DNA of 64,000 nt from Monodelphis domestica (Eukaryota; Chordata; Mammalia; Didelphimorphia; Didelphidae): NCBI RefSeq assembly GCF_027887165.1, contig NC_077234.1, forward strand, positions 189,139,319 through 189,203,318, given 5' to 3'. The notes beneath the pieces were generated by a model that had not been told where the DNA came from, did not search any database, and saw nothing but the letters and a program-made list of their open reading frames with translations. Both the position numbers and the translations under genes were made by a program. Shown here in pieces: positions 39,601 to 47,090 of this stretch (position 1 is the first letter of the stretch; every line of letters starts with the position of its first letter).

Positions 39601-42600
39601 GGTCCTGTGTTCAAATCTGGCCTCAGACACTTCCCAGCTGTGTGACTTAAACTGGGCAAGTCACTTAACCCCCATTGCCCAGCCCTTACTACTCTTCTGT
39701 CTTGGAACCAATACACAGTATTGGTTCCAAGACAAAAGGTAAGGATTTTAAAAATATATATATGGATTCAAATTAAAACAAACAGATTCCCATTTGAGTC
39801 TTGGATTATTCAAACTGAAAGTACAAATATAGAAATGTTTTTATTTATTTTAGGATGATTAAGATACTATTATATAGTTTATTATATATATATATTATAT
39901 AGTTAAATACAATTATATAATATTAAATCTAATAATGTTCATGCTCCACTCTTGGCTGTTTCTAAGTAAAAATGAAGAGGTTCCTTTCAACCTCTCTTCC
40001 TATCCATCACCTCCAAAACTCATACCACATAGACTCCAACCATCATCCCTACTGCCTCCACAGCAGAACCTTGGGTTCAATCAACCAGTATTTATTTAAT
40101 GTCTACTAAGTTCCCATCACTGTGTAAGTGCTAGATATACAAAGAAAGGAAAAAAAACAGAAGCAAAATAAAACCCTGCTCCCAAGAAGTTCAGAGTCTT
40201 CATGGATCCACTCTGGACTTTAGCAGTTGACCCTTCACTTATTTTTCTAGAAATATGCCTCCATTTCACTTCGACGCCACCAGACCCAGTGCTTCTCCCT
40301 TCTAGTTTCCCTTTGTACAGTCAGAAGGCAAACTCCCTGAGGATAAAGTGCCTTTATTGCCTGCTTTTATTTGTATTTTCGGTGGTTAGTACGACACCTG
40401 ACATGTACTCAGGCACTAAACAAAATGCCTTATCTAGCTAAGATAACTAAGGCTTATGGAACTCAAATTATTAGATTTAAATCTCTCAGGGAAAAAAAAA
40501 ACAAATTTCAAATCTAGTTTTTAGTATATTTATGAAATATTAAAGGGCCATCCCTAGTAGGGATAGAGACACCATACCAATTCACATTCTTCTTGGACAA
40601 GTCACAAAGGGGTTTTGTAGAATTTATTCCCAAATCATGAGAAAATATTAATGTTGAGTCAATGGACCGGGGCATAATGGGATCTGATGAATAGTTATCC
40701 AATACATCTGTCAGCAACCCAGTGGAATTGTTTATCGGCTCTGGGAGAAGGGAAGGAAGAAGGAAAGGAACGAAAATGAATCATCTAAACATAGGAAAAT
40801 ATTTTAAGTAAAAAACAATCTGTCAGCAAACAAAAAATTAAAATAAAAAAGTATAGACATATCACTTTTCAGAGAATATTGTTCCTACAATTTAAAGTGA
40901 AATTGACTACTTTGAGTATGTAACATCTTATTGCCAAAAGTTAAACTGTAAAACCCCATAAAGTATATCTACTTTTTAATATCCTCAGCACACAGTAGTT
41001 TCTTGTATTATTATACATGTCATACATTCTCAATAAATATTTAATAAAATCTTAGGTCACATACATTTGAACTCAATGAGACAAAGGGGAGGGCTGTATA
41101 GGACAGCAAATTCTAAATATTTTCAATAAAATTAAGATAAAAAATACAAGTCCTTCTTATCTTTTCAGAAACTAATGAGAGGTATTTTTAGTTCTTTTTC
41201 ATAATGTTGGAAGGGTCAAACAAATACATTTTTAATTTAATATATTGAATCTAGTCACATCTGTTCAAATATCAAATATATTTCAGGAAGTGTTCTCTTA
41301 AGATGAACTAATTTCCATTTTAAAATTTATAATCAGTAAGAATTATTATCTACAAAAGTTAATATAGGAAGAATGGTTAATATAGTAATAGGTGAATTGA
41401 GAAAATTAAATATCACATAAAAATATCAATCCCAATAGAGTTTATAATTGGAAGTCAATGACTAAATCTAAAATCTACGAAGTAATGACCAAATTCAAAA
41501 AAAAAAAGGTATTTTTATATGATTTTTTAGGGATATTTTAGTACCAAAATCCTACTAATATAATGACTAGCAATTCATTATAAAGGAGATAATACATATT
41601 TACAGTGACCTTTACTTAGATATAAACTAAATTAAATGTCAACCTGAGGCAGGGCTAGATCCTACTATATAAAGTACCCTCTATGGTTCAATTAGGCACT
41701 TTTATAGGCACACTGCAATAAGTTAGTTGCACATTATTACTTCATTTCAATAACTGGGATCTTAGTATAATGGATATATGCCACCAAATATGCCCCCTCC
41801 AAAGTTTTTTGAGTTTTTTTAGCCCAAAATAAAGAAGCTTTAAATGGGGAAGTGGGGAAAGTAGATACAAACCTATTAAAAAAGATAGAACCAGACTGGC
41901 TCAGTTTGACTAACAGGTTTTTAAGATATTTATAAATCAGCTATTAGTTTATCAAAATAACTGAAAATCACAATATTTGTTACTTATACTACCATAAACA
42001 AATTTTGTAGAGCTATTTTCTAAAACTGAACTTCATTATGAAAACCAAAATATACAAGAAACTTTATCTTCCTACCTGTGTAAGTAAGAGATCTTCTGCT
42101 TTTGCATTTGACCTGATTATCCAAACCAACAAACTAAAAGAAATAACATATAATTAGTACTTAAAAGATTATCTTAAAAATACTCAACTCTTGATTATAA
42201 GTTAAAATATAAAACCAACTTTTACAATGTTTTTATAATATCTCATTCTAAATACAAATACATTTTTTGAAAAGTTTTGTTAGGAAGGGAAAAATCTTAA
42301 GACAACCACAAGGAAGATGAGATGCCTTGAATTTGGCATCACACTTGTATGGAGCATCATAACTACTTAGTGAAGAAAGAGAAAGTATTGTTTAGCGATG
42401 TCCCCTATAAGGCCTATAATGCTGTGTACTTGATCTATCAAGTCAATAATGGCTTTTTCTCCCAGCATTCTGCAACTTATTTGTAACCCCTTACAAATAG
42501 AATACTGTATATAAAATTATTCCCCTTTGTTGTAGACTCCCTGAAGGCCTGTTTTAAGCTAAACTTTTTATATTATTTATTATACCATACTATATTATAT

Positions 42601-44866
42601 GAATGTGCCAGGAACACAAGAGATGGTCAATAAATTTTTTATCATTTCCATTTTTTAACAAATAAGAAAACCGAAGCTTAGAGGAATTAAGAAACTTAAG
42701 AAAGAGCCTCCCAAAGAAGCAGGATCATGGGCAAGACATCCTTATACTCAGCTCTCTGACCACTCCACATAAAACTGCTTCCAACTATCTTTTGAGGGAA
42801 GCAATTATAGTAAAGTGAAAGAAATACTGACTTTAAAAGTATAAATTCTGAGTTTAAGTCTTAGCTCTGGTATTTATTAGCAAGGTGACCTTGTACAAGT
42901 TCTTAACCTTGAAACTAGAAGATATTATGCTGTAATGGATAAGGCTGAGGACTTAAAAAAATAAAAAATCTGGTTTTATGTTCCTCCTCAGCTATGTTAA
43001 CTCCCAGCAGGTCATTAATTTCTTCTTAGCTTCAGTATCAACTGTAAAATATGAGGAATTGGACTCAGTAACTGTAAAACTATGACCCTTGAGTTTCCTG
43101 ATCATTAAAAAGGAGGTAAAAATACTGGAAACACTTCCACTCATTAAATGTTTAGGATCAACACATGAGAACATAAGTAAAGTACTTTTAGTACTTAAAA
43201 TAACAGCTAACACAAACAGAAATATCTACATAATTTAACTAATATTATTTTGTAATAGTAGTATTCTTCTAAGCATAAAAAATTAGTTTCATGCTAATTC
43301 TTAGGGCCATACTGCTTCTTTTTAAGAACACTTCCAAAATTCTCTAAATGTATAGGTTTGAAGGACAGAATATAAATGTAGAATGAAACATATTTTTAGA
43401 CATTTCCAACATAATGTGCTTTGCTTGACTATATGCATATTTGTGTTACAAGGGTTTTTTCTCTAAGATATGAGAAAATACATTTTTGTTCAATAAAAAT
43501 TATACAATTTTAAAAATTAAAATTAAAATAAAGTGGTTCTTTGGGGCTCAAGATGTAGCAAGGAACACACTGTATAAAACAAGACACTTGAAATGATAAA
43601 AGACGAATTCTAATTTTACCTTGACACTTACTTAGCTGTGTAACCCTGCTTTTAAGCTTCTCTGCCTCTTACCTTAAACTTGACAAGTCTAAAAGAACGA
43701 ACTCACCTTGTCTCCCTCCCTTAACTTCCTTTTTCTAAAATGCCCTCCTCCCCACCACCCAATCATTAATTCAACTTCAGTGGCATCGCTTCCAAGATTC
43801 AGGAAATTAACGCACAATTAAATTGTTTGGCAATTAAAATCTTTTTGTAACCTGGCCCCTTCCTATTATTTCCAATCTTCTTGTATTTTACTCCCCTCAA
43901 ACTCATCCTTGCTCTTCCTCCTCTCCCGAAACTCCATCTCCAGATTGGCATTTCCTCTGGTTGCCCCCATTCCTGTTACTTTCTCCCTCTTTCTAATCTC
44001 CACCTCTGGGTTTCCTTCAAGTTCTAGCTAAAACTGCATCTTCACTAATCCCCTTTAACTAAAGTTCTTTCTTCCTCTCCAAGAGTAGGTAATCGTTAGC
44101 ATGATGTCTCCATCATTAAAATGTGAGCTGCTAGAGGGGAGGAACTGTCTCTAGTTTGTATTCTCCGGCACAGCCAGGCCCAGGACATAAATGCCTGGCA
44201 ACTTGACTTGTGTGTATCCTCAGCGGTTCTTGAAAAGTCCAATGCTAGGCCCATTAAGGAAGACTTATTAGGGGTAGGTGACTTGACCATGTATCCCCAG
44301 TCCTTATTTAAAAGCATAGTTCCTGGTATAGAGTAAGGAGTTTAATATCAAATAATTGTTGCCTCGACCTTGCAAAATGGGGCTATATAAATATAACCTA
44401 CTTAACCGGGTGGTTGTGAGGCTCGAACGAGAAAAAAAAAAGCACACTGCAAACTTTCTACATCAAAGCGAGCTAATGTGAATCTCTTAATAATGGAGAC
44501 AACCAGACAGGATCATCACCTGCGCACTACAGCCATCCCCGCCTCCTACATCCCCAACTACAAAGACACCAACAGCTTCCTAGCCGAGGGATACGGGCCG
44601 CGGCGGCGGGGCGAAGCGCGGGAAGGGGAAAGCGTTCACTTTACCTGGCGAGAAATGGGGGGTGGGGACGGGAGGTCGTCTGCTCCGGGAGCAGAGTGGG
44701 ACCGAGGAAACCGACTAGGAGACAGGAGGAAGGGGCGGCAGTCTTCTAGACCTCTGGCCGCGGGAGGATTTAACCCAGTCTGGAAAGTGCTACAGATTCC
44801 GTAACGGCTCTTGAGAAACTCCAAGGCCATGTCCTGGCCGGGAGGCTTGACTAGTTTTGGCTCCAT
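12487..44866 (-). CDS. CCDC138: CCDC138, exons 1-13 (3' end outside window)
   Basis: Thirteen exons on the minus strand join in phase: 44866-44645, 42133-42076, 40707-40578, 37188-37061, 32528-32341, 31271-31113, 29661-29542, 27202-27125, 27024-26917, 24810-24652, 23770-23654, 18486-18297 and 12663-12487. They total 1834 nt (611 codons plus one base). Human CCDC138 is a coiled-coil protein of about 665 residues reported in centrosome/centriolar-satellite interaction studies; its molecular role is poorly known. The start [12 protein letters not shown] matches the human N terminus. Coiled-coil sequence fills exons 6-9 (for example [20 protein letters not shown]). The conserved C-terminal region starts with [10 protein letters not shown] and includes [17 protein letters not shown] and [19 protein letters not shown]. 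The human C-terminal exon(s) after VES were looked for on the minus strand of 1-12486 and not found. Oddities: a long exon 1, a GC donor after exon 7, and repeats abutting exons. Confidence 0.95.
12846..13140 (+). mobile_element. L2-type LINE 3' end
   Basis: Contains ttccttcaaggttcagctca, a diverged middle, then aaatgcaagtccctagagga and cttaaatgttgattgaatgg. It lies in intron 12, just past exon 13's acceptor side. Confidence 0.7.
13735..14110 (+). mobile_element. L2-type LINE 3' end
   Basis: Contains gaatgcactccctccttacc, ttcaagtttagctcaagctc, tgaagactttcccaacaatt and ttgtatctcctagcacctag, typical L2 3' order. Confidence 0.75.
14688..14905 (-). mobile_element. CORE-SINE with 17-bp target duplication
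   Basis: A near-complete marsupial SINE on the minus strand, from poly(T)/TTA at the left to ccactgagccacccagctga at the right. TGAAATGTACAGTTTTA flanks it at 14671-14687 and 14906-14922, a perfect 17-bp duplication, so the insertion is young and L1-mobilised. Confidence 0.95.
15060..16182 (+). mobile_element. L2-type LINE split by an L1 insertion
   Basis: The left part (15060-15466) has the L2 phrases ctgatttacctacagcacaa, catgtactctgcagttcatt and atgccttcagactggctgtc. The right part (15980-16182) resumes with tgcaagttccttgagggaaa and gcttagcacagtgcctgact. A truncated L1 separates them. Confidence 0.8.
15467..15979 (+). mobile_element. 5'-truncated L1 3' end
   Basis: It starts atgaggggctgcccttcaat, runs through ggaatactattgtgctaaaa and ends agtgattaatgtaacc plus a short poly(A). 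It is the undisturbed version of the 3' UTR broken by the LTR at 5839, which made that insertion readable. Confidence 0.92.
16183..17804. other. CCDC138 intron 12, mostly unannotated
   Basis: AT-rich. One MIR-like SINE remnant on the minus strand is visible at about 16985-17090 (gaaattgaggctgagtttac). No exon-like frame was seen. Confidence 0.6.
17805..17963. mobile_element. hAT-like MITE, copy 2 (internally deleted)
   Basis: It starts CAGTGATGGTGAACCCATGG and ends AAGGTTTACCAACACTG, with flanks cactatgt / tactaggt (6 of 8 match). It is shorter than copies 1 and 4 by an internal deletion. Confidence 0.75.
18297..18486 (-). CDS. CCDC138: CCDC138 exon 12
   Basis: The acceptor is tttttaacag and the donor ACTCAAG|gtaagc; 63 codons plus one base. 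It encodes [18 protein letters not shown] and [29 protein letters not shown], matching human STMTSTLRRLGEDIFKG and the conserved [17 protein letters not shown]. Confidence 0.96.
18730..18935 (-). mobile_element. CORE-SINE with 10-bp target duplication
   Basis: A minus-strand SINE with a T-rich left end and ctggctctcatccactagct at the right. CTCAACTTAA occurs at 18720-18729 and 18936-18945. Confidence 0.9.
18946..19456 (+). mobile_element. Older L1-related 3' end
   Basis: It resembles the L1 3' region loosely (gaactggaaggacctacatg; acagaaccaggaaaacatta) and ends with agtggaattgcttgtcagct, a purine-rich stretch and an A-rich tail. It is diverged, with no usable frame. Confidence 0.75.
19665..20170 (+). 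mobile_element. Older L1-related 3' end, second copy
   Basis: Same family as the preceding copy: atggaatactactgtatttt, aactggaagaactgccagga, then aagtgcttattggatccagg and gaattgtgtaaacatgg with an A-rich end. Confidence 0.75.
20500..20690 (-). mobile_element. CORE-SINE, diverged
   Basis: Minus-strand SINE: aaacctttaccttttgtctt, gttaagtgacttgcccagca, tgaacctaggacctcctgac. Confidence 0.8.
20691..21502. other. CCDC138 intron 11, nothing recognised
   Basis: AT-rich sequence with a short C run near 20992. No exon or repeat family was identified. Confidence 0.5.
21503..21680 (+). mobile_element. CORE-SINE, diverged
   Basis: Plus-strand SINE: caggggcagctagttgactc, attcaaatctggcttgccac, cttctgccttggaattgatg. 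Confidence 0.8.
22056..22290 (+). mobile_element. CORE-SINE
   Basis: Plus-strand SINE: aggggcagctaggtggctca, gttcaaatctggcctcagac, gggcaagtcacttaacccca, ending in an AAT/ATC-rich tail. Confidence 0.9.
22291..23349. other. CCDC138 intron 11, nothing recognised
   Basis: No exon or named repeat was seen. This interval ends at the left arm of the inverted repeat. Confidence 0.5.
23350..23562 (+). repeat. Inverted repeat arm A (213 bp)
   Basis: Reverse complement of 27399-27611 with two mismatches (at 23449 and 23540). It is an isolated slice of an L2-type LINE: neither flank continues the LINE, unlike arm B. It lies in intron 11, 92 bp past the exon 11 donor. Confidence 0.97.
23654..23770 (-). 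CDS. CCDC138: CCDC138 exon 11
   Basis: The acceptor is tttctccag and the donor ACACAG|gtaatt; 39 codons: [20 protein letters not shown] and [19 protein letters not shown], nearly identical to human over [10 protein letters not shown] and KFIYWS. One arm of a 99% identical inverted repeat starts 92 bp past its donor. Confidence 0.96.
23771..24651. other. CCDC138 intron 10
   Basis: AT-rich intron, no repeat family recognised and no additional exon. Confidence 0.6.
24652..24810 (-). CDS. CCDC138: CCDC138 exon 10
   Basis: The acceptor is tatttatag and the donor GTAAAG|gtattt; 53 codons: [24 protein letters not shown], then a variable stretch and [13 protein letters not shown]. Human has VPLNGQVYELLTVFMDWISDHHL here. 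Confidence 0.95.
25436..25785 (+). mobile_element. L1 ORF2 fragment (reverse-transcriptase region)
   Basis: Closely similar to 3938-4280 of the large L1 and truncated at both ends. It keeps the FADD active-site box ([20 protein letters not shown]) that the larger copy has lost. Confidence 0.9.
26255..26480 (+). mobile_element. MIR-like SINE
   Basis: Contains gctggactagaagtcaggag, ttgagttcaaatccaaggct, gaaagtcatttaacttctct and atctcatagttattgtgaga, the MIR core and tail in order. Confidence 0.7.
26917..27024 (-). CDS. CCDC138: CCDC138 exon 9
   Basis: The acceptor is cctttacag and the donor AATAAG|gtacag; 36 codons beginning [15 protein letters not shown] and ending [15 protein letters not shown], the counterpart of human RKYEFMTIQ to APVSKTYK. 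It is less conserved than its neighbours. The intron to exon 8 is only 100 bp. Confidence 0.92.
27125..27202 (-). CDS. CCDC138: CCDC138 exon 8 (coiled coil)
   Basis: The acceptor is ctcttttag and the donor TTACAG|gtgagt; 26 codons: [26 protein letters not shown], matching human LNEASEENRKIDIQAKRVQA. Confidence 0.94.
27240..27640 (-). mobile_element. L2/CR1-type LINE 3' end containing arm B
   Basis: Reading plus strand: tgtgtcagatattgtgctaa, ttttcaaggagctacctatc, acaacatgcaaataactttg, then arm B and agtgtcaatggatcaagaga. This is the usual order of the inverted family tail, so this copy is contiguous. Confidence 0.75.
27399..27611 (-). repeat. Inverted repeat arm B (213 bp)
   Basis: Partner of 23350-23562. 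It is embedded in a longer L2-type LINE that continues on both sides, so it is the likely source of the copy. It lies in intron 7, 197 bp before the exon 8 acceptor. Confidence 0.97.
27781..27848. repeat. CA-rich microsatellite
   Basis: Imperfect CA repeats (acacacatacattcacacac, then a purer run to 27844) in CCDC138 intron 7. Confidence 0.85.
28050..28930 (+). other. Unidentified GC-richer block, possible old processed pseudogene or LTR
   Basis: A 0.9-kb block in intron 7 is richer in G+C than its surroundings, with broken plus-strand frames at 28076-28381 (rich in His, Pro, Gln) and 28522-28743. It ends near an A-rich stretch (aaaaacttaaaaagaaaagt). I recognise no protein in it. A decayed retrocopy of an mRNA or an LTR interior would both fit. 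Confidence 0.35.
28990..29105 (+). mobile_element. L2-type LINE tail fragment
   Basis: Short match to the family end: tgaaatcagggactaacttg, tatccccagtgcttagcaca. Confidence 0.5.
29542..29661 (-). CDS. CCDC138: CCDC138 exon 7 (coiled coil; GC splice donor)
   Basis: The acceptor is ctcctaag; 40 codons in phase 0, encoding [20 protein letters not shown] and [16 protein letters not shown] as in human. The last codon CAG is followed by gcaaga instead of gt. The next exon continues in phase exactly as in human (KKQ then LN), and no GT lies nearby, so this is a GC-AG intron. Confidence 0.93.
29662..31112. other. CCDC138 intron 6
   Basis: AT-rich. A small L2-tail remnant on the minus strand lies at about 30560-30625 (gtaagcatttattaagtgtc). 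No further exon. Confidence 0.6.
31113..31271 (-). CDS. CCDC138: CCDC138 exon 6 (coiled coil)
   Basis: The acceptor is ttgatacag and the donor AAGGAG|gtaact; 53 codons in phase 0. It encodes [40 protein letters not shown] with clear heptads, matching human AEELQKREQFLLEREQLLFR. Confidence 0.95.
31272..32340. other. CCDC138 intron 5
   Basis: Contains a degraded CORE-SINE/MIR-like patch at about 31750-31915 (agaaggacctgggttaagtc). Otherwise unassigned. Confidence 0.5.
32341..32528 (-). CDS. CCDC138: CCDC138 exon 5
   Basis: The acceptor is actcttttttag-like (ctttttag) and the donor TTGCAG|gtgaga; it ends in phase 0. It encodes a Ser-rich stretch ([20 protein letters not shown]) followed by [21 protein letters not shown], the counterpart of human LLPHQISQIYDELFQIHLKLQ, where the coiled coil begins. 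Confidence 0.93.
33760..33930 (+). mobile_element. MIR-like SINE
   Basis: Contains ttaggcaagtcacttaagtt, gtacctactttgcagggttg and acatagcaggtgctaagtaa, the MIR core and 3' end. Confidence 0.75.
34044..34235 (+). mobile_element. CORE-SINE, diverged
   Basis: Contains gggtggctaggtggcacaga, ggttcaaatcttatctcata and gagcaagtcacttaacccca, ending in poly(A). Confidence 0.85.
35535..35770 (+). mobile_element. Short retrocopy resembling the L1 5' end, with poly(A) and TSD
   Basis: A 236-bp insert opens with gacttcctggtaaatatggc and holds ccccggcaccgagcgaaata and cacagaaacgaacaagaagg, wording I associate with the L1 5' UTR. It ends with AATAAA about 10 bases before a long A tract. AAGAAAATGACTCAA at 35520-35534 and AAGAAAATTACTCAA at 35771-35785 form a 14-of-15 target duplication. 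No L1 body follows. Confidence 0.65.
35786..36110 (+). mobile_element. Old L1 3' region, diverged
   Basis: Resembles 5290-5600 of the large L1 loosely (accctttgaccaagagatcc; atgcccaatgatggagaaaa; ttactgtgctaataagcaac). No intact frame. Confidence 0.6.
37061..37188 (-). CDS. CCDC138: CCDC138 exon 4
   Basis: The acceptor is ttttaaag and the donor CCCAAG|gtaaat. The first base completes a Cys codon with exon 3. It then encodes [20 protein letters not shown] and [20 protein letters not shown], matching human CLDDELDSFHDL and EEELIENDY. Confidence 0.93.
37980..38720 (+). mobile_element. L2-type LINE, 3' half
   Basis: Contains cattggcctcctaactggtc, aagatctgatcatatcattc, attccatctcccaactccat, gcctttgcactagccatccc and catgaagcctttcctgatct in the usual L2 order. 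Confidence 0.75.
39576..39759 (+). mobile_element. CORE-SINE, 5'-truncated, with 11-bp target duplication
   Basis: Starts at ttgagagccaggtctagaga and ends in aaggattttaaaaatatata. ATATGGATTCA flanks it at 39565-39575 and 39760-39770. Confidence 0.9.
40578..40707 (-). CDS. CCDC138: CCDC138 exon 3
   Basis: The acceptor is gttgctgacag and the donor AATTG|gtatgg; it enters and leaves completing split codons. It encodes [20 protein letters not shown] and [12 protein letters not shown], aligned with human DLDIYSGD and TPLGSLFKHVNVN. The intron sequence directly upstream of the acceptor is an antisense L1 3' end. Confidence 0.88.
40717..40812 (+). mobile_element. L1-related 3' end abutting CCDC138 exon 3
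   Basis: Matches the ends at 19322-19420 and 20067-20160: acccagtggaattgtttatc, ggctctgggagaagggaagg, aaatgaatcatctaaacata, then A-rich. On the minus strand its purine-rich stretch becomes the pyrimidine tract upstream of the exon 3 acceptor at 40707. Confidence 0.82.
40813..42075. other. CCDC138 intron 2
   Basis: AT-rich, no exon and no repeat family recognised beyond the L1 end at its left border. Confidence 0.6.
42076..42133 (-). CDS. CCDC138: CCDC138 exon 2
   Basis: The acceptor is tttcttttag and the donor CACAG|gtagga; 58 nt, phase 0 to 1. It encodes [19 protein letters not shown], corresponding to human YQSKYKRRTLTSP. Confidence 0.88.
42134..44644. other. CCDC138 intron 1
   Basis: MIR-like SINE remnants at about 42830-42960 and 43550-43670, pyrimidine-rich L2-like sequence at about 43800-44340. 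No alternative exon was confirmed. Confidence 0.5.
44645..44866 (-). CDS. CCDC138: CCDC138 exon 1 (start codon, extended N-terminal exon)
   Basis: ATG at 44866 opens [23 protein letters not shown], clearly the human start MEPRVVKPPGQD. The frame stays open through a Pro/Ser/Arg-rich stretch to a strong donor CGCCAG|gtaaagt at 44645, which ends in phase 0 as exon 2 requires. That adds about 50 residues after SRYG, many more than human has before exon 2. A nearer GT at 44793 would give a human-like length but puts exon 2 out of frame, so I chose the longer exon. Confidence 0.75.
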
Positions 44867-45010
44867 GACTCGTACCAGCTTTCTCTGAGCTGCCTGAGAA
44901 ACGGCATTCAAACCTGGAGCTGAAGGGACTAGAGCTCACGACGCCGGAAGTACGTCATTACAACCGGGTTTGTACGCATGCGCCCACATGCGCTCCGGGT
45001 CCATGGCACT
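44867..45010 (-). promoter_or_regulatory. CCDC138 CpG-rich promoter with ETS, CRE-like and NRF1-like sites
   Basis: Directly upstream of the start codon is a GC- and CpG-rich stretch in otherwise AT-rich DNA. It contains an ETS core CCGGAAGT (44944-44951) overlapping a CRE-like TACGTCAT (44951-44958), an NRF1-like palindrome ACGCATGCGC (44974-44983) and a second half-site CATGCGC (44987-44993). No TATA box was seen. This is the layout of a housekeeping promoter; site function is inferred from motif match only. Confidence 0.65.
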
Positions 45011-45129
45011 TCACCCTACCCAGGGTGGAGAAAGGGGTGCTCTTGGACCAAAAAAATCCAGGGAAACATTTTCCCCACCTTCTGGGTGACAGTGGCAAAA
45101 TGACGCTAGGGAAAAGAAACCAGGTGCAT

Positions 45130-45260
45130 TCAGGTATCAATTATGCAATCAACAAGCCTTTATTAAGTGTCTGCTATGTGCCGCATCTTGTGCTAGATGC
45201 TAGGGTTTCAAAGAAAGGAATGGCTGGGCCTCATCTTTCAGGGAAATAAAAGCACAAAAG
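45130..45260 (-). mobile_element. L2/CR1-type tail, inverted
   Basis: Plus strand reads caatcaacaagcctttatta, gtgtctgctatgtgccgcat, cttgtgctagatgctagggt, the inverted family tail. It lies 260 bp upstream of the CCDC138 start. Confidence 0.7.
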
Positions 45261-46259
45261 AGATCCCCACCAACAGGCATACCACCAAATATCAAGGAAT
45301 GAATGATTAGATAAAGAAAGAGAAGACTGAAGGCATAAATCTTCTTTCAAGGCTGAATGACAAGCAGATAATGGAAGTCTTCAAATAAAAATTAGATATA
45401 GCTACCTTTCCCCTTATTTTTGTAGTAGCTATTAACTATAAAAATGTTTGAAAAATTTTGTATGTATACCTCATTCTTTATATAATTCATTTGTAAGCAA
45501 ATGTGATCAAGATTGATTAAATTGTTGTATTTGGGGGCATTGGTGATGTCAGAGTTCTCAGTGTTAACAAAACTTTTCACATGTTTTAAAGTTCCATCTC
45601 TCAAATTTGTGCATTTAGGTAAATTTCATATTGCTTTTTAAAAGTTGGTAACAATGACTTTTTTCCCTTAAAAAATCATTTAAGTCACTTCATATTTCAT
45701 TTTTAGGAGAGCTTTTCATTTTTACAGAGGATATGTTTTCTCTCACTTCACTTTCTCCCCCCCCCCCCATTAATACTCCACAAAATCATATACTCTTCTC
45801 TGAATACTTCAGGAAGAAGCTTAAGTTTTCCCTTAAGTCTAGTTTCAACTGCATACAAATTACTTAAAGACTATTAGTTCTAAGGGCCTGTCTTTTTTGG
45901 TTAAATTTTCCTTTGTTCACAAAAACCTTGGAATTGTAGTGCTAGGAAAGACCTCAGTATGTTCTTAAAACCAAATAATTTCACAAATGAGGTGGTGACT
46001 AACTCCTTATTAAATCTATTCCCATGGCTTCTACCAAGTTTTCTCCTGGTTCTCCTTTGTGGAAAACTTATCTTGGTTTCTCATCTCCCTGGTTTCTGAG
46101 TTTTAGGAAATCCCCAAATTATCTTCATCTTTCTTCTCTATACAAACACTATGCCCTTATGCTAGCTTATCCATTTCTATGGATTCAATTACACCTCTAT
46201 GAAGATAGCTCCTAAATTGTTTTTCATCTGTGTATACAAATGAATGTTTTTTTTTTAAT
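45261..46259. other. Intergenic sequence between RANBP2 and CCDC138
   Basis: AT-rich with a C run near 45758. No gene or named repeat seen. Confidence 0.5.
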
Positions 46260-47090
46260 TTTTCTTGAATTCCAGGCCTACATTTTCAGCTTCCTCACCT
46301 AACTGATGTTATTAATGTCTCCATCCTCTTAATCACACAGTCAAAACCTTGGGATCTCATCTTTGATTCTTTCTTCTCCCTCACTGGACTATATTCAATT
46401 ATGTCTGGTCAGTAAACCTCCACAAAATATTAAGATACATCCCCTACCATCTCTCTCCTCTTACATTATCACAAAAATAAGTTAATATCTTCATTATCTC
46501 ATTTAGACTAATAACCTAACCTGTCTTTCCCCTCTCCAACATGTCCTCAAAGTTTTTGTTAGGCATAAGTCATTCCTACCATTAGCAATTCCTTATTGCC
46601 TATAGACTCCTGAATCCAGGATCCTCTAATTTGAAGCTTTGACTTATTTTTCCAGTTTTATTTCATGCTACTCTCTCCTTTACAACTTCTGCCATTCCAA
46701 CAAAATTATTATCTGTTCTCTGATATCTTAATTATGTGTTAATATAAATTATTAAACATCACATATCAATTCATAGTTAATTATATATATTATCCTTAAC
46801 TCTCCTACCTCACATGCATTTGCACAAGTCCTTCCCAGTGTCTGCTGAAAGCATTCTCTTCTTTCCTCCCACGATGCCCCCACAATACCCTAAGGTACAC
46901 AGTGAAGTCTTCATGTACTTTAAATCTCTATTTTAACTCCCATCACACCCAACCATGTATTACACTTAGCTTTGCACTTGTATTTTTCTCCAAAGGAATA
47001 CAAGCTTCTCAAGATTTCATTTTTCATCTTTGTATCACTAAGGCATAGAACATTACCCCACACAAAATAAGCAATTAATAAAATTTTAAT
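46260..47090 (+). mobile_element. L2-type LINE, ORF2 end and 3' UTR
   Basis: Contains aatcacacagtcaaaacctt, tctttgattctttcttctcc, catttgcacaagtccttccc and gaatacaagcttctcaagat, consecutive L2 landmarks. Decayed. Confidence 0.75.

Larger units (their letters stand above)
37189..40577. other. CCDC138 intron 3
   Basis: Contains an L2-type LINE (37980-38720), a CORE-SINE (39576-39759) and an inverted L2-tail remnant (about 40075-40200). Short TA/TG runs occur near 37840 and 39880. Confidence 0.6.

Noticed and set aside
44793..44794. Shorter CCDC138 exon 1 ending at T|gtagca
   Set aside because: It leaves exon 2 out of frame and the donor is weak; kept only as an alternative.
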